Assembly: GCA_910579785.1 (NCBI GenBank) | Contig: CAJTVJ010000027.1 | Coordinates: forward strand, 1 to 22,693 | Source of the DNA: an uncultured Christensenella sp. | GTDB lineage: Bacteria > Bacillota > Clostridia > Christensenellales > UBA3700 | Length of the DNA stretch: 22,693 nt | Direction of reading: 5' to 3' | In this document: in pieces, positions 1-7,362 of the stretch | How positions within the stretch are numbered: position 1 is the stretch's first letter | How the letters are laid out: each line of letters opens with the position of its first letter | Position numbers and translations under genes: made by a program | The notes under the pieces: model-generated | What the model was told of the DNA's origin: nothing | The model's input: only the letters and a program-made list of their open reading frames with translations | Database searches by the model: none

Positions 1-363
1 GAGTATGAATTAGAGGATTTTGAAACCTCTTCCGACGTCGTACTTTCACTTTATAAAAGACTTTACCAGCTTTTGCCGGACGACGCGCAGACTGTATTTA
101 ATATCAACGTGCCTAAGACGGAAGACGGTAAACTGTCGGGGATAAAGTTTGCAAAGCTTGGCGTAAAGCGTTTTGCGGAAAATTACAGATATGAAGAGGG
201 CTTTGGATACAGAGCGCATTGCCGCACGACGTACGGCGAAAATACCTCGCAAGAAGATGACGTTTGGCTGTATGACAGAGGATTCGTCACAATTTCAGCA
301 GTCAGAAACGATTGGAACGACTATTTGGCATATCAAGAATTAAAGAATGAGGATTTGAAATGA
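1..363 (+). CDS. surE: 5'-nucleotidase SurE, C-terminal part (5' end outside window)
   Basis: About 120 C-terminal residues of a protein whose start lies upstream of base 1; the frame is open from base 1 to the TGA at 361-363. The order of blocks (a FNINVP strand, then GIKFAKLGVKRFAENY, then a Tyr/Gly-rich loop, an ED-DVWLYDRGF-TI segment and a final DWNDYLAYQEL helix) matches the C-terminal half of SurE, a metal-dependent phosphatase that removes phosphate from nucleoside 5'-monophosphates in stationary-phase and stress physiology. The metal-binding N-terminal half (DD and N motifs) is not in the window, so activity cannot be judged. The stop overlaps the ATG of the next gene by four bases (ATGA), which points to translational coupling in one operon. 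Confidence 0.78.
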   Translation, partial: EYELEDFETSSDVVLSLYKRLYQLLPDDAQTVFNINVPKTEDGKLSGIKFAKLGVKRFAENYRYEEGFGYRAHCRTTYGENTSQEDDVWLYDRGFVTISAVRNDWNDYLAYQELKNEDLK

Positions 364-1595
364 AAGTTGCGGTGATTGGCGGCGGAGCAAGCGGAATGAT
401 GTGCGCGGTCATGGCGGCTAAGGGCGGTGCTGACGTCGTTTTGCTTGAAAAGAATGAGAAGCTTGGTAAAAAACTCTTTATCACGGGCAAAGGTAGATGC
501 AACGTTACAAACGATTGTGACTTTGACGTATTCTTTTCCAACGTCGTCACCAATCCTAAATTTTTAATGTCCGCAGTTCACGGATTTTCTCCCCAAGATA
601 CTATGGAGTTTTTTGAAGAGGGAGGAGTAAAACTCAAAGTAGAGAGAGGCAATAGGGTATTTCCACAGTCCGACAAGTCGAGCGATATAATAAAATGTTT
701 TGAAAGGCAGTTAAAAGCTTACAACGTGGACGTCAGACTTAACACTCGTATAGCGGAGTTGGTTATTAAAGACGGAGTCGCAGTCGGAGCAGTAACCTCA
801 GACGGAGAGGGAATATTGGCAGATAAAGTCGTCGTTGCGACGGGCGGAGTGACGTATCAGGCGACAGGAAGCACCGGAGACGGATATATATGGGCAAAAA
901 AATCCGGACACAGCGTCGTCACGCCAAAGCCTGCGCTGGTCCCGTTGCTCTTTAAGGAACAATACGGATTGCAAGGGCTTAGCTTAAAGAACGTCAATGC
1001 CAGCATAATTTCTCAGGGTAAGGCGATTTGCTCTCAGTTTGGTGAAATGCTTTTTACCCACGGCGGAGCCAGCGGACCTATCATACTTTCGCTATCCTCT
1101 TTGATCAACAAGTATTACGTCAAAGGCGGTTTTGACAGACAGTGCATTCTGTCAATAGACTTAAAGCCTGCTCTTACGTTAGAAGTGCTTGAAAATCGAC
1201 TTATAAGAGAGTTTTCACAAAAAATTAACAGCGAGTTAAAGAATATTTTGCCTGCGCTTATGCCAAAATCCTTGGTGGGAGTCATACTTGCAAAGAGCGG
1301 ACTTGACGAAAAGCAGACGGCTAATTCTGTGACCAAAATGCAGAGGGAAAGGCTGGCGGAGACGATAAAAAATCTTAGATTTACAATCGTAGGATTGGAA
1401 AATATAAACGCCGGCATAATCACGTCAGGCGGAGTGGATTGCAAGCAGATAGATCCAAAAAGTATGATGAGTAAATTGGTTAAAAATCTTTATTTTATAG
1501 GCGAAGTGTTGGACGTGGACGCACTTACGGGCGGTTTTAATCTTCAAATCGCGTTTAGCAGCGCTTATCAGATGAGCAAAAATTTATGGGATTGA
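360..1595 (+). CDS. NAD(P)/FAD-dependent oxidoreductase, YhiN/HI0933 family
   Basis: A 411-residue protein of usual family length. Residues 1-48 show the FAD-binding Rossmann start: GGGASG at 7-12, an acidic residue ending strand 2 (E30), then the family block KLGKKLFITGKGRCNVTN. A second flavin-contact segment, VVVATGGVTYQATGSTGDG, lies near residues 157-175. The C-terminal block GGVDCKQIDPKSM, then NLYFIGEVLDVDALTGGFNLQ, is the signature end of HI0933-like proteins. These are soluble flavoproteins; the physiological reaction is not firmly established, although some relatives act on RNA or membrane-linked substrates. The ATG at 360 overlaps the surE stop. A 71-base gap with a small dyad separates it from the next gene, and all four genes from surE to ispH/rpsA run in the same direction. 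Confidence 0.9.
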   Translation: MKVAVIGGGASGMMCAVMAAKGGADVVLLEKNEKLGKKLFITGKGRCNVTNDCDFDVFFSNVVTNPKFLMSAVHGFSPQDTMEFFEEGGVKLKVERGNRVFPQSDKSSDIIKCFERQLKAYNVDVRLNTRIAELVIKDGVAVGAVTSDGEGILADKVVVATGGVTYQATGSTGDGYIWAKKSGHSVVTPKPALVPLLFKEQYGLQGLSLKNVNASIISQGKAICSQFGEMLFTHGGASGPIILSLSSLINKYYVKGGFDRQCILSIDLKPALTLEVLENRLIREFSQKINSELKNILPALMPKSLVGVILAKSGLDEKQTANSVTKMQRERLAETIKNLRFTIVGLENINAGIITSGGVDCKQIDPKSMMSKLVKNLYFIGEVLDVDALTGGFNLQIAFSSAYQMSKNLWD

Positions 1596-1666
1596 GAGAT
1601 ATTTGAGTCAAACGATTGCAAATCTTTTGCAAATAGTTTAGACTGATATTATCGTTAGGAGATTTT

Positions 1667-3124
1667 ATGATAAATATAGCTATTGACGGACCGAGTGGCG
1701 CAGGAAAGAGTACGATCGCAAAGATAGTCGCAAAGAAGTTGGGGATCACATATCTTGATACCGGCGCTATGTATCGGGCAGTCGCGCTGTATGTCGTAAA
1801 TAAGGGCAAGGATCCTTCTATTGAAGAGGATGTAGCGCCGCTTTTAAGTGAGATAAATATCTCTTATATAAAAAAGGACGACGATAATTTGATATGTCTC
1901 AACGGCTGCGACGTATCGGAAGAGATCAGGCGTCACGAGATGTCAAAATATGCTTCGCAAGTGTCCAAAATTCCTGCTGTAAGATTGTTTTTGGTGGATA
2001 TGCAGAGAAATATCGCGTCTAACACCGACGTTGTGCTGGACGGTAGGGATATTACAAGTTATGTTTTGCCGGATGCAAAGCACAAGTTTTATCTTACAGC
2101 CGACGCAGAGGAAAGAGCGAAAAGACGTTGCAAAGAATTGGCTGAGAAAGGGCAGGAAATGCCTTACGAGCAGGTCTTGCAGGATATAAAAGACAGAGAC
2201 TTCAACGATATGAACAGAAGCTTTGCGCCTCTTATCAAGACGGCTGATTCTATTGAGATAGACAGTACGCATATGACGTTGCAAGAGGTCGCCGACGTTA
2301 TATTAAATAACGTAGAGATAAAAAATCCCCAAGAGAATTATGAAGAGAAGAGCCTTGCTCAGATAAAAGACGTCAATGCAGCCGTCAGCAAGCAGATAAA
2401 ACAACGTACTAAACAAAACAAACCCAATATCTTTTATAGAGGACTTGCCAATTTCGTAAGATGGGCAATGGGCGCAGTTTGGACGACAAGAATTTATTTT
2501 GCCGACAGATTTCCCAAGAACTCAAAAGCTATCGTCATATGCAATCACTATTCTGCGCTCGACCCGTGTGTTATTATGTCAAAAGTGCTTGGCAAAAACG
2601 GAAAGGTCTTGATGAAATACGAAGTGATGAAAAATAAATTCGTAGGCAAAGTTGCTACTGCTATCGGGGCGATTCCTGTCAAAAGAGGAGAGGCTGACGT
2701 CAATGCAGTCAAAAGCATTTTGGGCGCGCTTGGAAAGAATCAGCCCGTCTTGATTTTTCCTGAGGGGACGAGAAATAAGTCGGGAAATAAGGAGCTGCTT
2801 CCCTTTAAATCGGGAGTTGCGACGTTTGCGATCAAGTCAAAGTCGCCGATTGTGCCTATGCTTTATTATAAGAAGACGGGTATTTTCAAACGCAATAAGA
2901 TAATAGTCGGCACGCCGTTTTGGCTTGATAAATTCTACGGTCAAAAGGTGGGAGACGTCAAGGAAGAAGCTACCGATTATATCTTTGAGAAGATGCAGGA
3001 GTTGAGAGCAGAACTTGACATATTGGTAGAAAAATGTCACGGCAGCAAGAAAAAGTATTTAAAATATAAGAAAAATCAAAGTATGGAGTTGTGTGCAAAT
3101 GTCGGTGAGAGTCGCAAAAAATAG
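1667..3124 (+). CDS. cmk: Fused cytidylate kinase / PlsC-type 1-acylglycerol-3-phosphate acyltransferase
   Basis: One uninterrupted 485-codon frame with two enzyme domains. Residues 1 to about 220 are a (d)CMP kinase: P-loop GPSGAGKST at 8-16, YLDTGAMYRA at 29-38, the nucleotide-binding DGRDI near 124, a lid with RAKRRCKEL, and a DRDFND segment. Residues about 250-450 are an acyltransferase: NHYSALD (the HX4D catalytic motif, His about 294), then FPEGTR near 364-369, and a PIVPM block. The kinase phosphorylates CMP/dCMP; the acyltransferase adds the second acyl chain to lysophosphatidic acid. A charged linker (about 220-250) joins them. The SD TTAGGAG lies seven bases before the ATG. In many Clostridia cmk and plsC are separate adjacent genes, so this is a gene fusion. 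The 3' end overlaps the ispH/rpsA frame by about 26-32 bases. Confidence 0.9.
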   Translation: MINIAIDGPSGAGKSTIAKIVAKKLGITYLDTGAMYRAVALYVVNKGKDPSIEEDVAPLLSEINISYIKKDDDNLICLNGCDVSEEIRRHEMSKYASQVSKIPAVRLFLVDMQRNIASNTDVVLDGRDITSYVLPDAKHKFYLTADAEERAKRRCKELAEKGQEMPYEQVLQDIKDRDFNDMNRSFAPLIKTADSIEIDSTHMTLQEVADVILNNVEIKNPQENYEEKSLAQIKDVNAAVSKQIKQRTKQNKPNIFYRGLANFVRWAMGAVWTTRIYFADRFPKNSKAIVICNHYSALDPCVIMSKVLGKNGKVLMKYEVMKNKFVGKVATAIGAIPVKRGEADVNAVKSILGALGKNQPVLIFPEGTRNKSGNKELLPFKSGVATFAIKSKSPIVPMLYYKKTGIFKRNKIIVGTPFWLDKFYGQKVGDVKEEATDYIFEKMQELRAELDILVEKCHGSKKKYLKYKKNQSMELCANVGESRKK

Positions 3125-5291
3125 CGGATTTTGCCAAGGAGTGAAAAAGGCTGTCGACGTGGCAATGAATATTGACGCGCCGGCTTACGTGTACGGAGAA
3201 CTCATACACAACGAAGTCGTCTTAAAAAAGCTCAAAGAAAGAGGGGTGGATACGCTTTTTGATTTGAATGAACTCAAAGGCAAAAAGGTGATAATACGTT
3301 CGCACGGAGTGGGAAAAGCCGTATATGATTTCCTTGAAAAAAATTCTATCGAGTATGTCGACTGCACCTGCATATTCGTCAAGAAAATTCACGATATTGT
3401 AAGAGAAAATTATCTCAATGGCAAGCAGATTATTATCATAGGCAATCCTAATCATCCCGAAGTCGTTGGTATCAACGGGTGGTGCGACGACAGCGCGATA
3501 ATATACAACGGCGAAGAGGATTATGCTTTTGACAACTCAAAAGAATATTGCTTGGTAGTTCAAACGACGTATGACCATCAGCTTGCAGAAAAATATATTA
3601 AAAATTTACAAAACGCTATAAAAATGCTTGATAGAAATAATACAATATGCTATACTACCTTAGGTAGACAGAAAGAGTGCGAAGAACTTAGCCTCGACAG
3701 CGATATTATGCTTGTCGTTGGCAGCAAAAATAGCTCTAATACGCGAAAACTTTATGACATTTGTCATAAGAACTGTCAGCAGACTTATTTGATAGAAACA
3801 TTGTCTGACGCTAAATCGGTAAATGTGGAAAAAAATATTAAAATCGGCATAGTTGCCGGCGCATCAACTCCACCTGAGTTGATTGAGGAGGTAAAAAATC
3901 TAATGAAAGAATCTCAAGAAAACAAAATAATTGAGACCGAAACTGCAAAGGAGGACAAATTTGGCGAGCTTTTGAATTCCAAAAAGGATAAATCAATGAA
4001 CGTAAAAGCCGGTATGGTGTGTGAATGTAAGGTCATATCTGCCAATGAAGAAGGCATTTTCGTTGATTTTAAAGGAAAGAAAGACGGCTTGGTTTGTAAG
4101 GACGACGCAGAAATCGACGGAGTAGAATACAATCCTGAAAATTATAAGGAAGGAGATGTTTTTTATGCTACCGTTATCGAAAAGAGCAATAAATCTCTAC
4201 CAAAAGAGTTTATATATTTTTCTAAGAAGGTTGTTGACAAGCGCAACAAAGAAAACAGCGACGCTGTGGAAAAACTTTCTTCCAAAGAATTCAGTATGAC
4301 TATGACGGAAGTGACCAAGAACGGTTTGAAAGGATATTACGGCGGATATACCATATTTGTTCCGGCTTCTCAAATCAAGATCGCTTACGTCACAGAAGAG
4401 GATTTGCCGAAATATGTAGGCAAGCCATTGAGACTCCGTCTTATCAAGTCCAACAAGGACGACCCTGAAAAGGAAATCGACTTGAAGAGCAAGAGATCTT
4501 TCATTGCTTCTCAAAAAGTAATTTTAGAAGAAGAAAAGCAGCAGAAAGAAGACGAGATGTGGGCTTTCTTTGAAAAAGACAAATTGGTGAAAGGCAAAGT
4601 TAAGAGATTTGCGGAGTTTGGCGCATTCGTCAACGTCAACGGTTTTGATTGCTTGGTACATAACAGCGACGCGTCTTACAATAGAGACGTAAAGGCAAGC
4701 GACGTATTTGAAATAGGCAAGACTTATGAGTTTGTAATTCGTTTTGTAAGCAGAGAAAGCGGCAAGGTCAAACTCGGATATAAACAACTTCAAAAGAAGC
4801 CTTATGAAATAGCATTTGAAAAATATCCGGTAGGCAGTGTGATTACAGGCACAGTAAGAGATATTAAGGAATACGGAGCATTCGTGCTTATCGAGGACAA
4901 CATCGACGGTCTTGTTCCTGTATCGGAGATTTCTCACAGCTATACCAAAAATCCTGCTGACGTACTAAAAGTCGGAGAGAGCGTTACTGCTCAAATCATC
5001 AAGTTTGAAGACAACAGAATTACTCTTTCTATCAAGGCTTTGATACCTAAGGAAGAAAAAGTCGTTGAAGAGACGGTGGTAAGCGAAGAGGATTATCAAG
5101 AGGCAAAAGAGAAGAGAGCAAAGAAGAACGCCAAGAAGTTTGACGCACAGGCGGCTACCGCGGCTCCAAGAAGAGCAAAGGCAGCTAAGAAAGAAGAGGA
5201 AGAAGTATCCTCTTGGACGAGTGAAGACAACAGCGCAACTGCTACAATGGCAGATCTTTTCAAGAATTTAAAGCTCGATATCAAAGATTGA
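3093..5291 (+). CDS. ispH: Fused IspH (HMBPP reductase) / ribosomal protein S1
   Basis: A 732-codon frame from the GTG at 3093. A start at ATG 3099 is also possible: the GGAG at 3084-3087 is 5 bases from the GTG and 11 from the ATG. Residues 1 to about 285 are IspH, the [4Fe-4S] reductase that ends the MEP isoprenoid pathway. The three cluster cysteines are present (C14 in SGFC, C93 in CTCIFVKKIH, C186 in NTICYTT), with the HPEVVGINGW loop and the GIVAGASTPPELI end. From about residue 302 there are four S1/OB-type repeats; the last two are the clearest (VKGKVKRFAEFGAFVNVNGFD and ITGTVRDIKEYGAFVLIEDN). A Lys/Glu/Ala-rich tail ends in ADLFKNLKLD. Such IspH-S1 fusions are known in Clostridia. 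Confidence 0.93.
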   Translation: MQMSVRVAKNSGFCQGVKKAVDVAMNIDAPAYVYGELIHNEVVLKKLKERGVDTLFDLNELKGKKVIIRSHGVGKAVYDFLEKNSIEYVDCTCIFVKKIHDIVRENYLNGKQIIIIGNPNHPEVVGINGWCDDSAIIYNGEEDYAFDNSKEYCLVVQTTYDHQLAEKYIKNLQNAIKMLDRNNTICYTTLGRQKECEELSLDSDIMLVVGSKNSSNTRKLYDICHKNCQQTYLIETLSDAKSVNVEKNIKIGIVAGASTPPELIEEVKNLMKESQENKIIETETAKEDKFGELLNSKKDKSMNVKAGMVCECKVISANEEGIFVDFKGKKDGLVCKDDAEIDGVEYNPENYKEGDVFYATVIEKSNKSLPKEFIYFSKKVVDKRNKENSDAVEKLSSKEFSMTMTEVTKNGLKGYYGGYTIFVPASQIKIAYVTEEDLPKYVGKPLRLRLIKSNKDDPEKEIDLKSKRSFIASQKVILEEEKQQKEDEMWAFFEKDKLVKGKVKRFAEFGAFVNVNGFDCLVHNSDASYNRDVKASDVFEIGKTYEFVIRFVSRESGKVKLGYKQLQKKPYEIAFEKYPVGSVITGTVRDIKEYGAFVLIEDNIDGLVPVSEISHSYTKNPADVLKVGESVTAQIIKFEDNRITLSIKALIPKEEKVVEETVVSEEDYQEAKEKRAKKNAKKFDAQAATAAPRRAKAAKKEEEEVSSWTSEDNSATATMADLFKNLKLDIKD

Positions 5292-5299
5292 TATAGACA

Positions 5300-5329
5300 T
5301 TTTCGGGGGTAAAAATTCACCCCCGAAAA
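5300..5329 (+). terminator. Stem-loop after ispH/rpsA, possible terminator
   Basis: An 11-bp perfect stem (TTTTCGGGGGT paired with ACCCCCGAAAA) with an 8-base loop, starting 8 bases after the stop codon. It is GC-rich enough to end transcription, but the bases that follow are A-rich and no T-run is present on either strand, so it is not a textbook intrinsic terminator. It may instead protect the 3' end of the long mRNA. Confidence 0.55.
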
Positions 5330-5354
5330 AAAGTCAAAAACTATAAAAAAACCC

Positions 5355-5383
5355 TTGACAAATTCTTTTATATATAGTATATT
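5355..5383 (+). promoter_or_regulatory. SigA-type promoter of the tRNA operon
   Basis: TTGACA at 5355-5360, a 17-base spacer and TATATT at 5378-5383. The -35 is perfect and the -10 has one mismatch. The first tRNA begins 22 bases after the -10 box, and all six tRNAs follow on the same strand. Confidence 0.85.
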
Positions 5384-5404
5384 TGAGTAGTCGCAAGAAT
5401 GCGT

Positions 5405-5481
5405 CGGGGTGTAGCGCAGTTTGGTAGCGCACGTGGTTTGGGACCATGGGGCCGGGAGTTCAAGTCTCTTCACCCCGACCA
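5405..5481 (+). tRNA. tRNA-Pro (anticodon TGG)
   Basis: Acceptor stem CGGGGTG pairs with CACCCCG, the discriminator is A, and CCA is encoded. The anticodon loop TTTGGGA reads TGG and is closed by CGTGG/CCATG. First gene of the tRNA operon. Confidence 0.96.
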
Positions 5482-5501
5482 AAACATAACAAATATTATG
5501 T

Positions 5502-5578
5502 GGACCATTAGCTCAGTTGGTTAGAGCAACCGGCTCATAACCGGTCGGTCCAAGGTTCGAGTCCTTGATGGTCCACCA
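5502..5578 (+). tRNA. tRNA-Met (anticodon CAT, elongator type)
   Basis: Acceptor GGACCAT pairs with ATGGTCC, discriminator A, CCA encoded. The loop CTCATAA reads CAT and the stem is ACCGG/CCGGT. Position 1 pairs with position 72 and the three consecutive G:C pairs of an initiator anticodon stem are absent, so an elongator Met tRNA is likeliest. A tRNA-Ile with lysidine-modified CAT cannot be fully excluded by eye. Confidence 0.9.
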
Positions 5579-5605
5579 ACAATTTAATAGGTATTAAATG
5601 GAATT

Positions 5606-5682
5606 GGCTCGGTAGTTCAGTTGGTTAGAACGCTAGCCTGTCACGCTAGAGGTCGAGGGTTCGAGTCCCTTCCGAGTCGCCA
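5606..5682 (+). tRNA. tRNA-Asp (anticodon GTC)
   Basis: Acceptor GGCTCGG pairs with CCGAGTC (one G:T), discriminator G as usual for Asp, CCA encoded. The loop CTGTCAC reads GTC and is closed by CTAGC/GCTAG. Confidence 0.96.
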
Positions 5683-5735
5683 ACAAATTTAATAAACTTC
5701 TAAATTTCGAGATTTTCAAAAATCTCTTAATTTAT

Positions 5736-5811
5736 GCCTCGGTAGCTCAGTCGGTAGAGCAGGGGACTGAAAATCCCCGTGTCGGTGGTTCGATTCCGCC
5801 CCGAGGCACCA
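5736..5811 (+). tRNA. tRNA-Phe (anticodon GAA)
   Basis: Acceptor GCCTCGG pairs with CCGAGGC, discriminator A, CCA encoded. The loop CTGAAAA reads GAA. It is preceded by an AT-rich dyad (GAGATTTT/AAAATCTC, about 5709-5727) between the tRNAs. Its anticodon and ACCA end match the T-box in front of pheS further along the window. Confidence 0.96.
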
Positions 5812-5826
5812 TACCAAATGGTATGC

Positions 5827-5902
5827 GCTGGTGTAGCTCAATAGGCAGAGCAGCTGATTTGTAATCAGCAGGTTGTTGGTTCGATTCCGATCACCAGCTC
5901 CA
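5827..5902 (+). tRNA. tRNA-Thr (anticodon TGT)
   Basis: Acceptor GCTGGTG pairs with CACCAGC, discriminator T, CCA encoded. The loop TTTGTAA reads TGT with stem GCTGA/TCAGC. A short dyad (ATACC/GGTAT, 5811-5824) lies just upstream and may help separate the tRNAs during processing. Confidence 0.95.
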
Positions 5903-5913
5903 CAAGTTAATAT

Positions 5914-5998
<85 letters not shown>

Positions 5999-6009
5999 TA
6001 TTAAAAAAT

Positions 6010-6070
6010 AGTCTGTATATTTCTTAAAACATGCATTTTTGAGAATTATACAGACTTATTTGCTTTATAG
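6010..6070 (+). terminator. Terminator of the tRNA operon
   Basis: A 10-bp stem AGTCTGTATA/TATACAGACT (6010-6019 with 6047-6056) is followed inwards, after one T/T mismatch, by nine more pairs (6021-6029 with 6037-6045) and a 7-base loop. A T-rich tail (TTATTTGCTTTAT) follows. It starts 12 bases after the tRNA-Tyr CCA. Confidence 0.75.
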
Positions 6071-6144
6071 ACTTTAAAAATTTGTGTCAGAACTTGTGTC
6101 AATTATTCTGCTAAGCAAATACGATATATTTTGCGTTGTTATAG

Positions 6145-6173
6145 TTGAAAATGATGTCTTTTTGTTATATAAT
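6145..6173 (+). promoter_or_regulatory. SigA-type promoter of the DUF3781 gene
   Basis: TTGAAA at 6145-6150, 17 bases, then a perfect TATAAT at 6168-6173. The transcript would start near 6180, so upstream in-frame ATG codons at 6145-6160 cannot be the translation start from this promoter. Confidence 0.7.
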
Positions 6174-6207
6174 ATATATAAGAAAATCTAACGATAAACA
6201 GAGTAAT

Positions 6208-6474
6208 ATGGTAAATGATTTGCGAATGGAAGATAAGAAAGTTTTGCTAAATAATATAGAATTAGTCCACACTACCGAAATGGGGGTTGAAAGAATAAAG
6301 AGAAATCTTAAACTTGAAACAAACGACGTCGTTGAGTATTGCAGGCAGAAGATTTCCAATAATTCGTGTAATATTTACAGACAGGGCAAAAATTGGTATT
6401 GTGAGATAGAAGACGTAAAAATTACTGTGAATGCTTATAGTTATACGATAATTACGGCACACTATTTTAAGTAA
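6208..6474 (+). CDS. DUF3781-family protein
   Basis: The open frame begins at 6145, but the promoter occupies its first bases and the first 21 codons look unlike the family, so the ATG at 6208 (88 residues) is preferred; ATG 6226 is an alternative. No strong SD is visible. The body shows blocks I recognise from DUF3781: LLNNIELVHTTEMGVERIKRNL, then DVVEYCRQKI, then a GKNWYCEIED segment and ITVNAYSYTIITAH at the C-terminus. No molecular function is established for this family. The protein is small, soluble and has no signal or membrane segment. It stands alone directly behind the tRNA operon at the start of a worn accessory stretch. Confidence 0.72.
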   Translation: MVNDLRMEDKKVLLNNIELVHTTEMGVERIKRNLKLETNDVVEYCRQKISNNSCNIYRQGKNWYCEIEDVKITVNAYSYTIITAHYFK

Positions 6475-6553
6475 GCATTTGAGTGCGTAGTTATGAAAAG
6501 GCCCCAATTTGAAGTCTTATGACGAACGAACAGTTTTATTATGCTATGATTAT

Positions 6554-6811
6554 TAAATACATGAAAATCAAGAAATATATTTGACAGAGCAAACAAATAA
6601 AGATAATTGGCTTGACGCTGCGTTAGGTGGCGGGGCTCCTTTGAAGTATGGAACTATGGCTTTTACTAACGGTAAGTTTAATAAAGGTTATTATGTTTCA
6701 ACAAAAAAATCTATACATGTTAATTTTAAAGTAATTAAATACGAAATTGATTGTAAAGATATCATTCCACAAAGCATTTTGAATTTATTAGATAATTACA
6801 ATATTGACTAA
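6554..6811 (+). pseudogene. Fragment resembling a C-terminal domain, no proper start
   Basis: The frame is open from the TAA at 6554-6556 to the TAA at 6809-6811 and holds no ATG before codon 28 (counting from the TTG at 6581). The TTG at 6581 could start 76 residues but has no SD. The translation contains GGGAPLKYGTMAFTNGKFNKGYYVST, split here by content as GGGAPLKYG and GKFNKGYYVST, followed by KSIHVNFKVIKYEID and a terminal IIPQSILNLLDNY helix. It reads as a real folded C-terminal domain, of the sort found at the ends of secreted or polymorphic-toxin proteins, whose N-terminal part is lost. I cannot name the family. A tiny 22-codon ORF without SD (6519-6587) overlaps its start in another frame. 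Confidence 0.45.
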
Positions 6812-6849
6812 GATTATTTTAATCAGTTTTTAGTGATAAATGGCTGCTT

Positions 6850-6873
6850 AGTCAATAGTTATTTTGACTTTTT
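6850..6873 (+). terminator. Weak AT-rich hairpin with T-run
   Basis: AGTCAA (6850-6855) pairs with TTGACT (6864-6869) over an 8-base loop, followed by TTTT. It could end transcripts reading through the fragment at 6554-6811, but the stem is only six pairs and AT-rich. Confidence 0.35.
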
Positions 6874-6968
6874 CAAAGAATTTTAGCATTTTTAAGTTGT
6901 CTCTTACGTATTATATTTAACGTAACGGTTGCTTAGTATTAATCAGCTGTAATTACGTCAAGTAGAGT

Positions 6969-7035
6969 GTCTCGCTCCTAAGCAGGGGGCTACGTTGCAT
7001 AAGGCTAACCGCGGCAGTTTTGTGCAAAACGAGAC
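6969..7035 (+). other. Foldable segment upstream of the small Thr/Pro-rich gene
   Basis: GTCTCG (6969-6974) is complementary to CGAGAC (7030-7035) and could close a 67-base domain. Inside, GCTCC pairs with GGGGC (one G:U) over a short loop, and TTGCA (6995-6999) pairs with TGCAA (7023-7027) around a GC-rich centre with AACCGCGGCAG. The GC content is clearly above the flanks. The element ends 16 bases before an AGGAGAT ribosome site. It matches no riboswitch class that I recognise; it could be a leader RNA or part of a decayed gene. Confidence 0.4.
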
Positions 7036-7064
7036 AAAAATATAATATATAGGAGATATTTTTT

Positions 7065-7325
7065 ATGGAAAAGAACACCACAAATCCAACAACACCTACA
7101 ACGACGGCGGCGCCGACAGTAAGTGCAGCGCCGGCTTTTACGGAAGAAGAGCTTTGCGGATCGACGAACATACTTGATACTGTTCACCTTAAAAATCTCG
7201 TAGACGATCTCTCAAAACTATACGGTACGTTTGTTTGCACCAAAGTTGCAAGAGATGCAAAAGTTGCAGCAGAGAAGCGCCTTATTGAAGCAATCCGCGC
7301 CAACCTTGACCGCTACGAGGGCTAA
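7065..7325 (+). CDS. Small protein with Thr/Pro/Ala-rich N-terminus, function unknown
   Basis: An 86-residue protein with a strong SD (AGGAGAT, 7051-7057) and ATG. Residues 1-28 are low-complexity and disordered-looking (runs of NPTTP, TTTAAP, SAAPA). Residues about 30-86 are a compact, probably helical domain: EEELCGSTNILDTVHLKNLVDDLSKLYG, then TFVCTKVARDAKVAAEKRLIEAIRANLDRYEG (each given here as one block of the sequence, with hydrophobic heptad spacing). There is no signal peptide or membrane segment. An intrinsic terminator follows 40 bases later, so it is a single-gene unit. I do not recognise the family; it may belong to the accessory island. Confidence 0.7.
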   Translation: MEKNTTNPTTPTTTAAPTVSAAPAFTEEELCGSTNILDTVHLKNLVDDLSKLYGTFVCTKVARDAKVAAEKRLIEAIRANLDRYEG

Positions 7326-7362
7326 CGATATTTAATATCTAAGATATAAAACAACACAAAGG

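Noticed and set aside
6519..6587. A 22-codon ORF starting MTNEQFYYAM
   Set aside because: No SD, very short, overlaps the start-less fragment in another frame; at most the relic of a gene start.
6993..7004. CGTTGCATA-GG motif shared with 12811-12821, suggesting a common RNA element
   Set aside because: The second copy codes for NVVAYG of the acetyltransferase remnant, so the likeness is chance.
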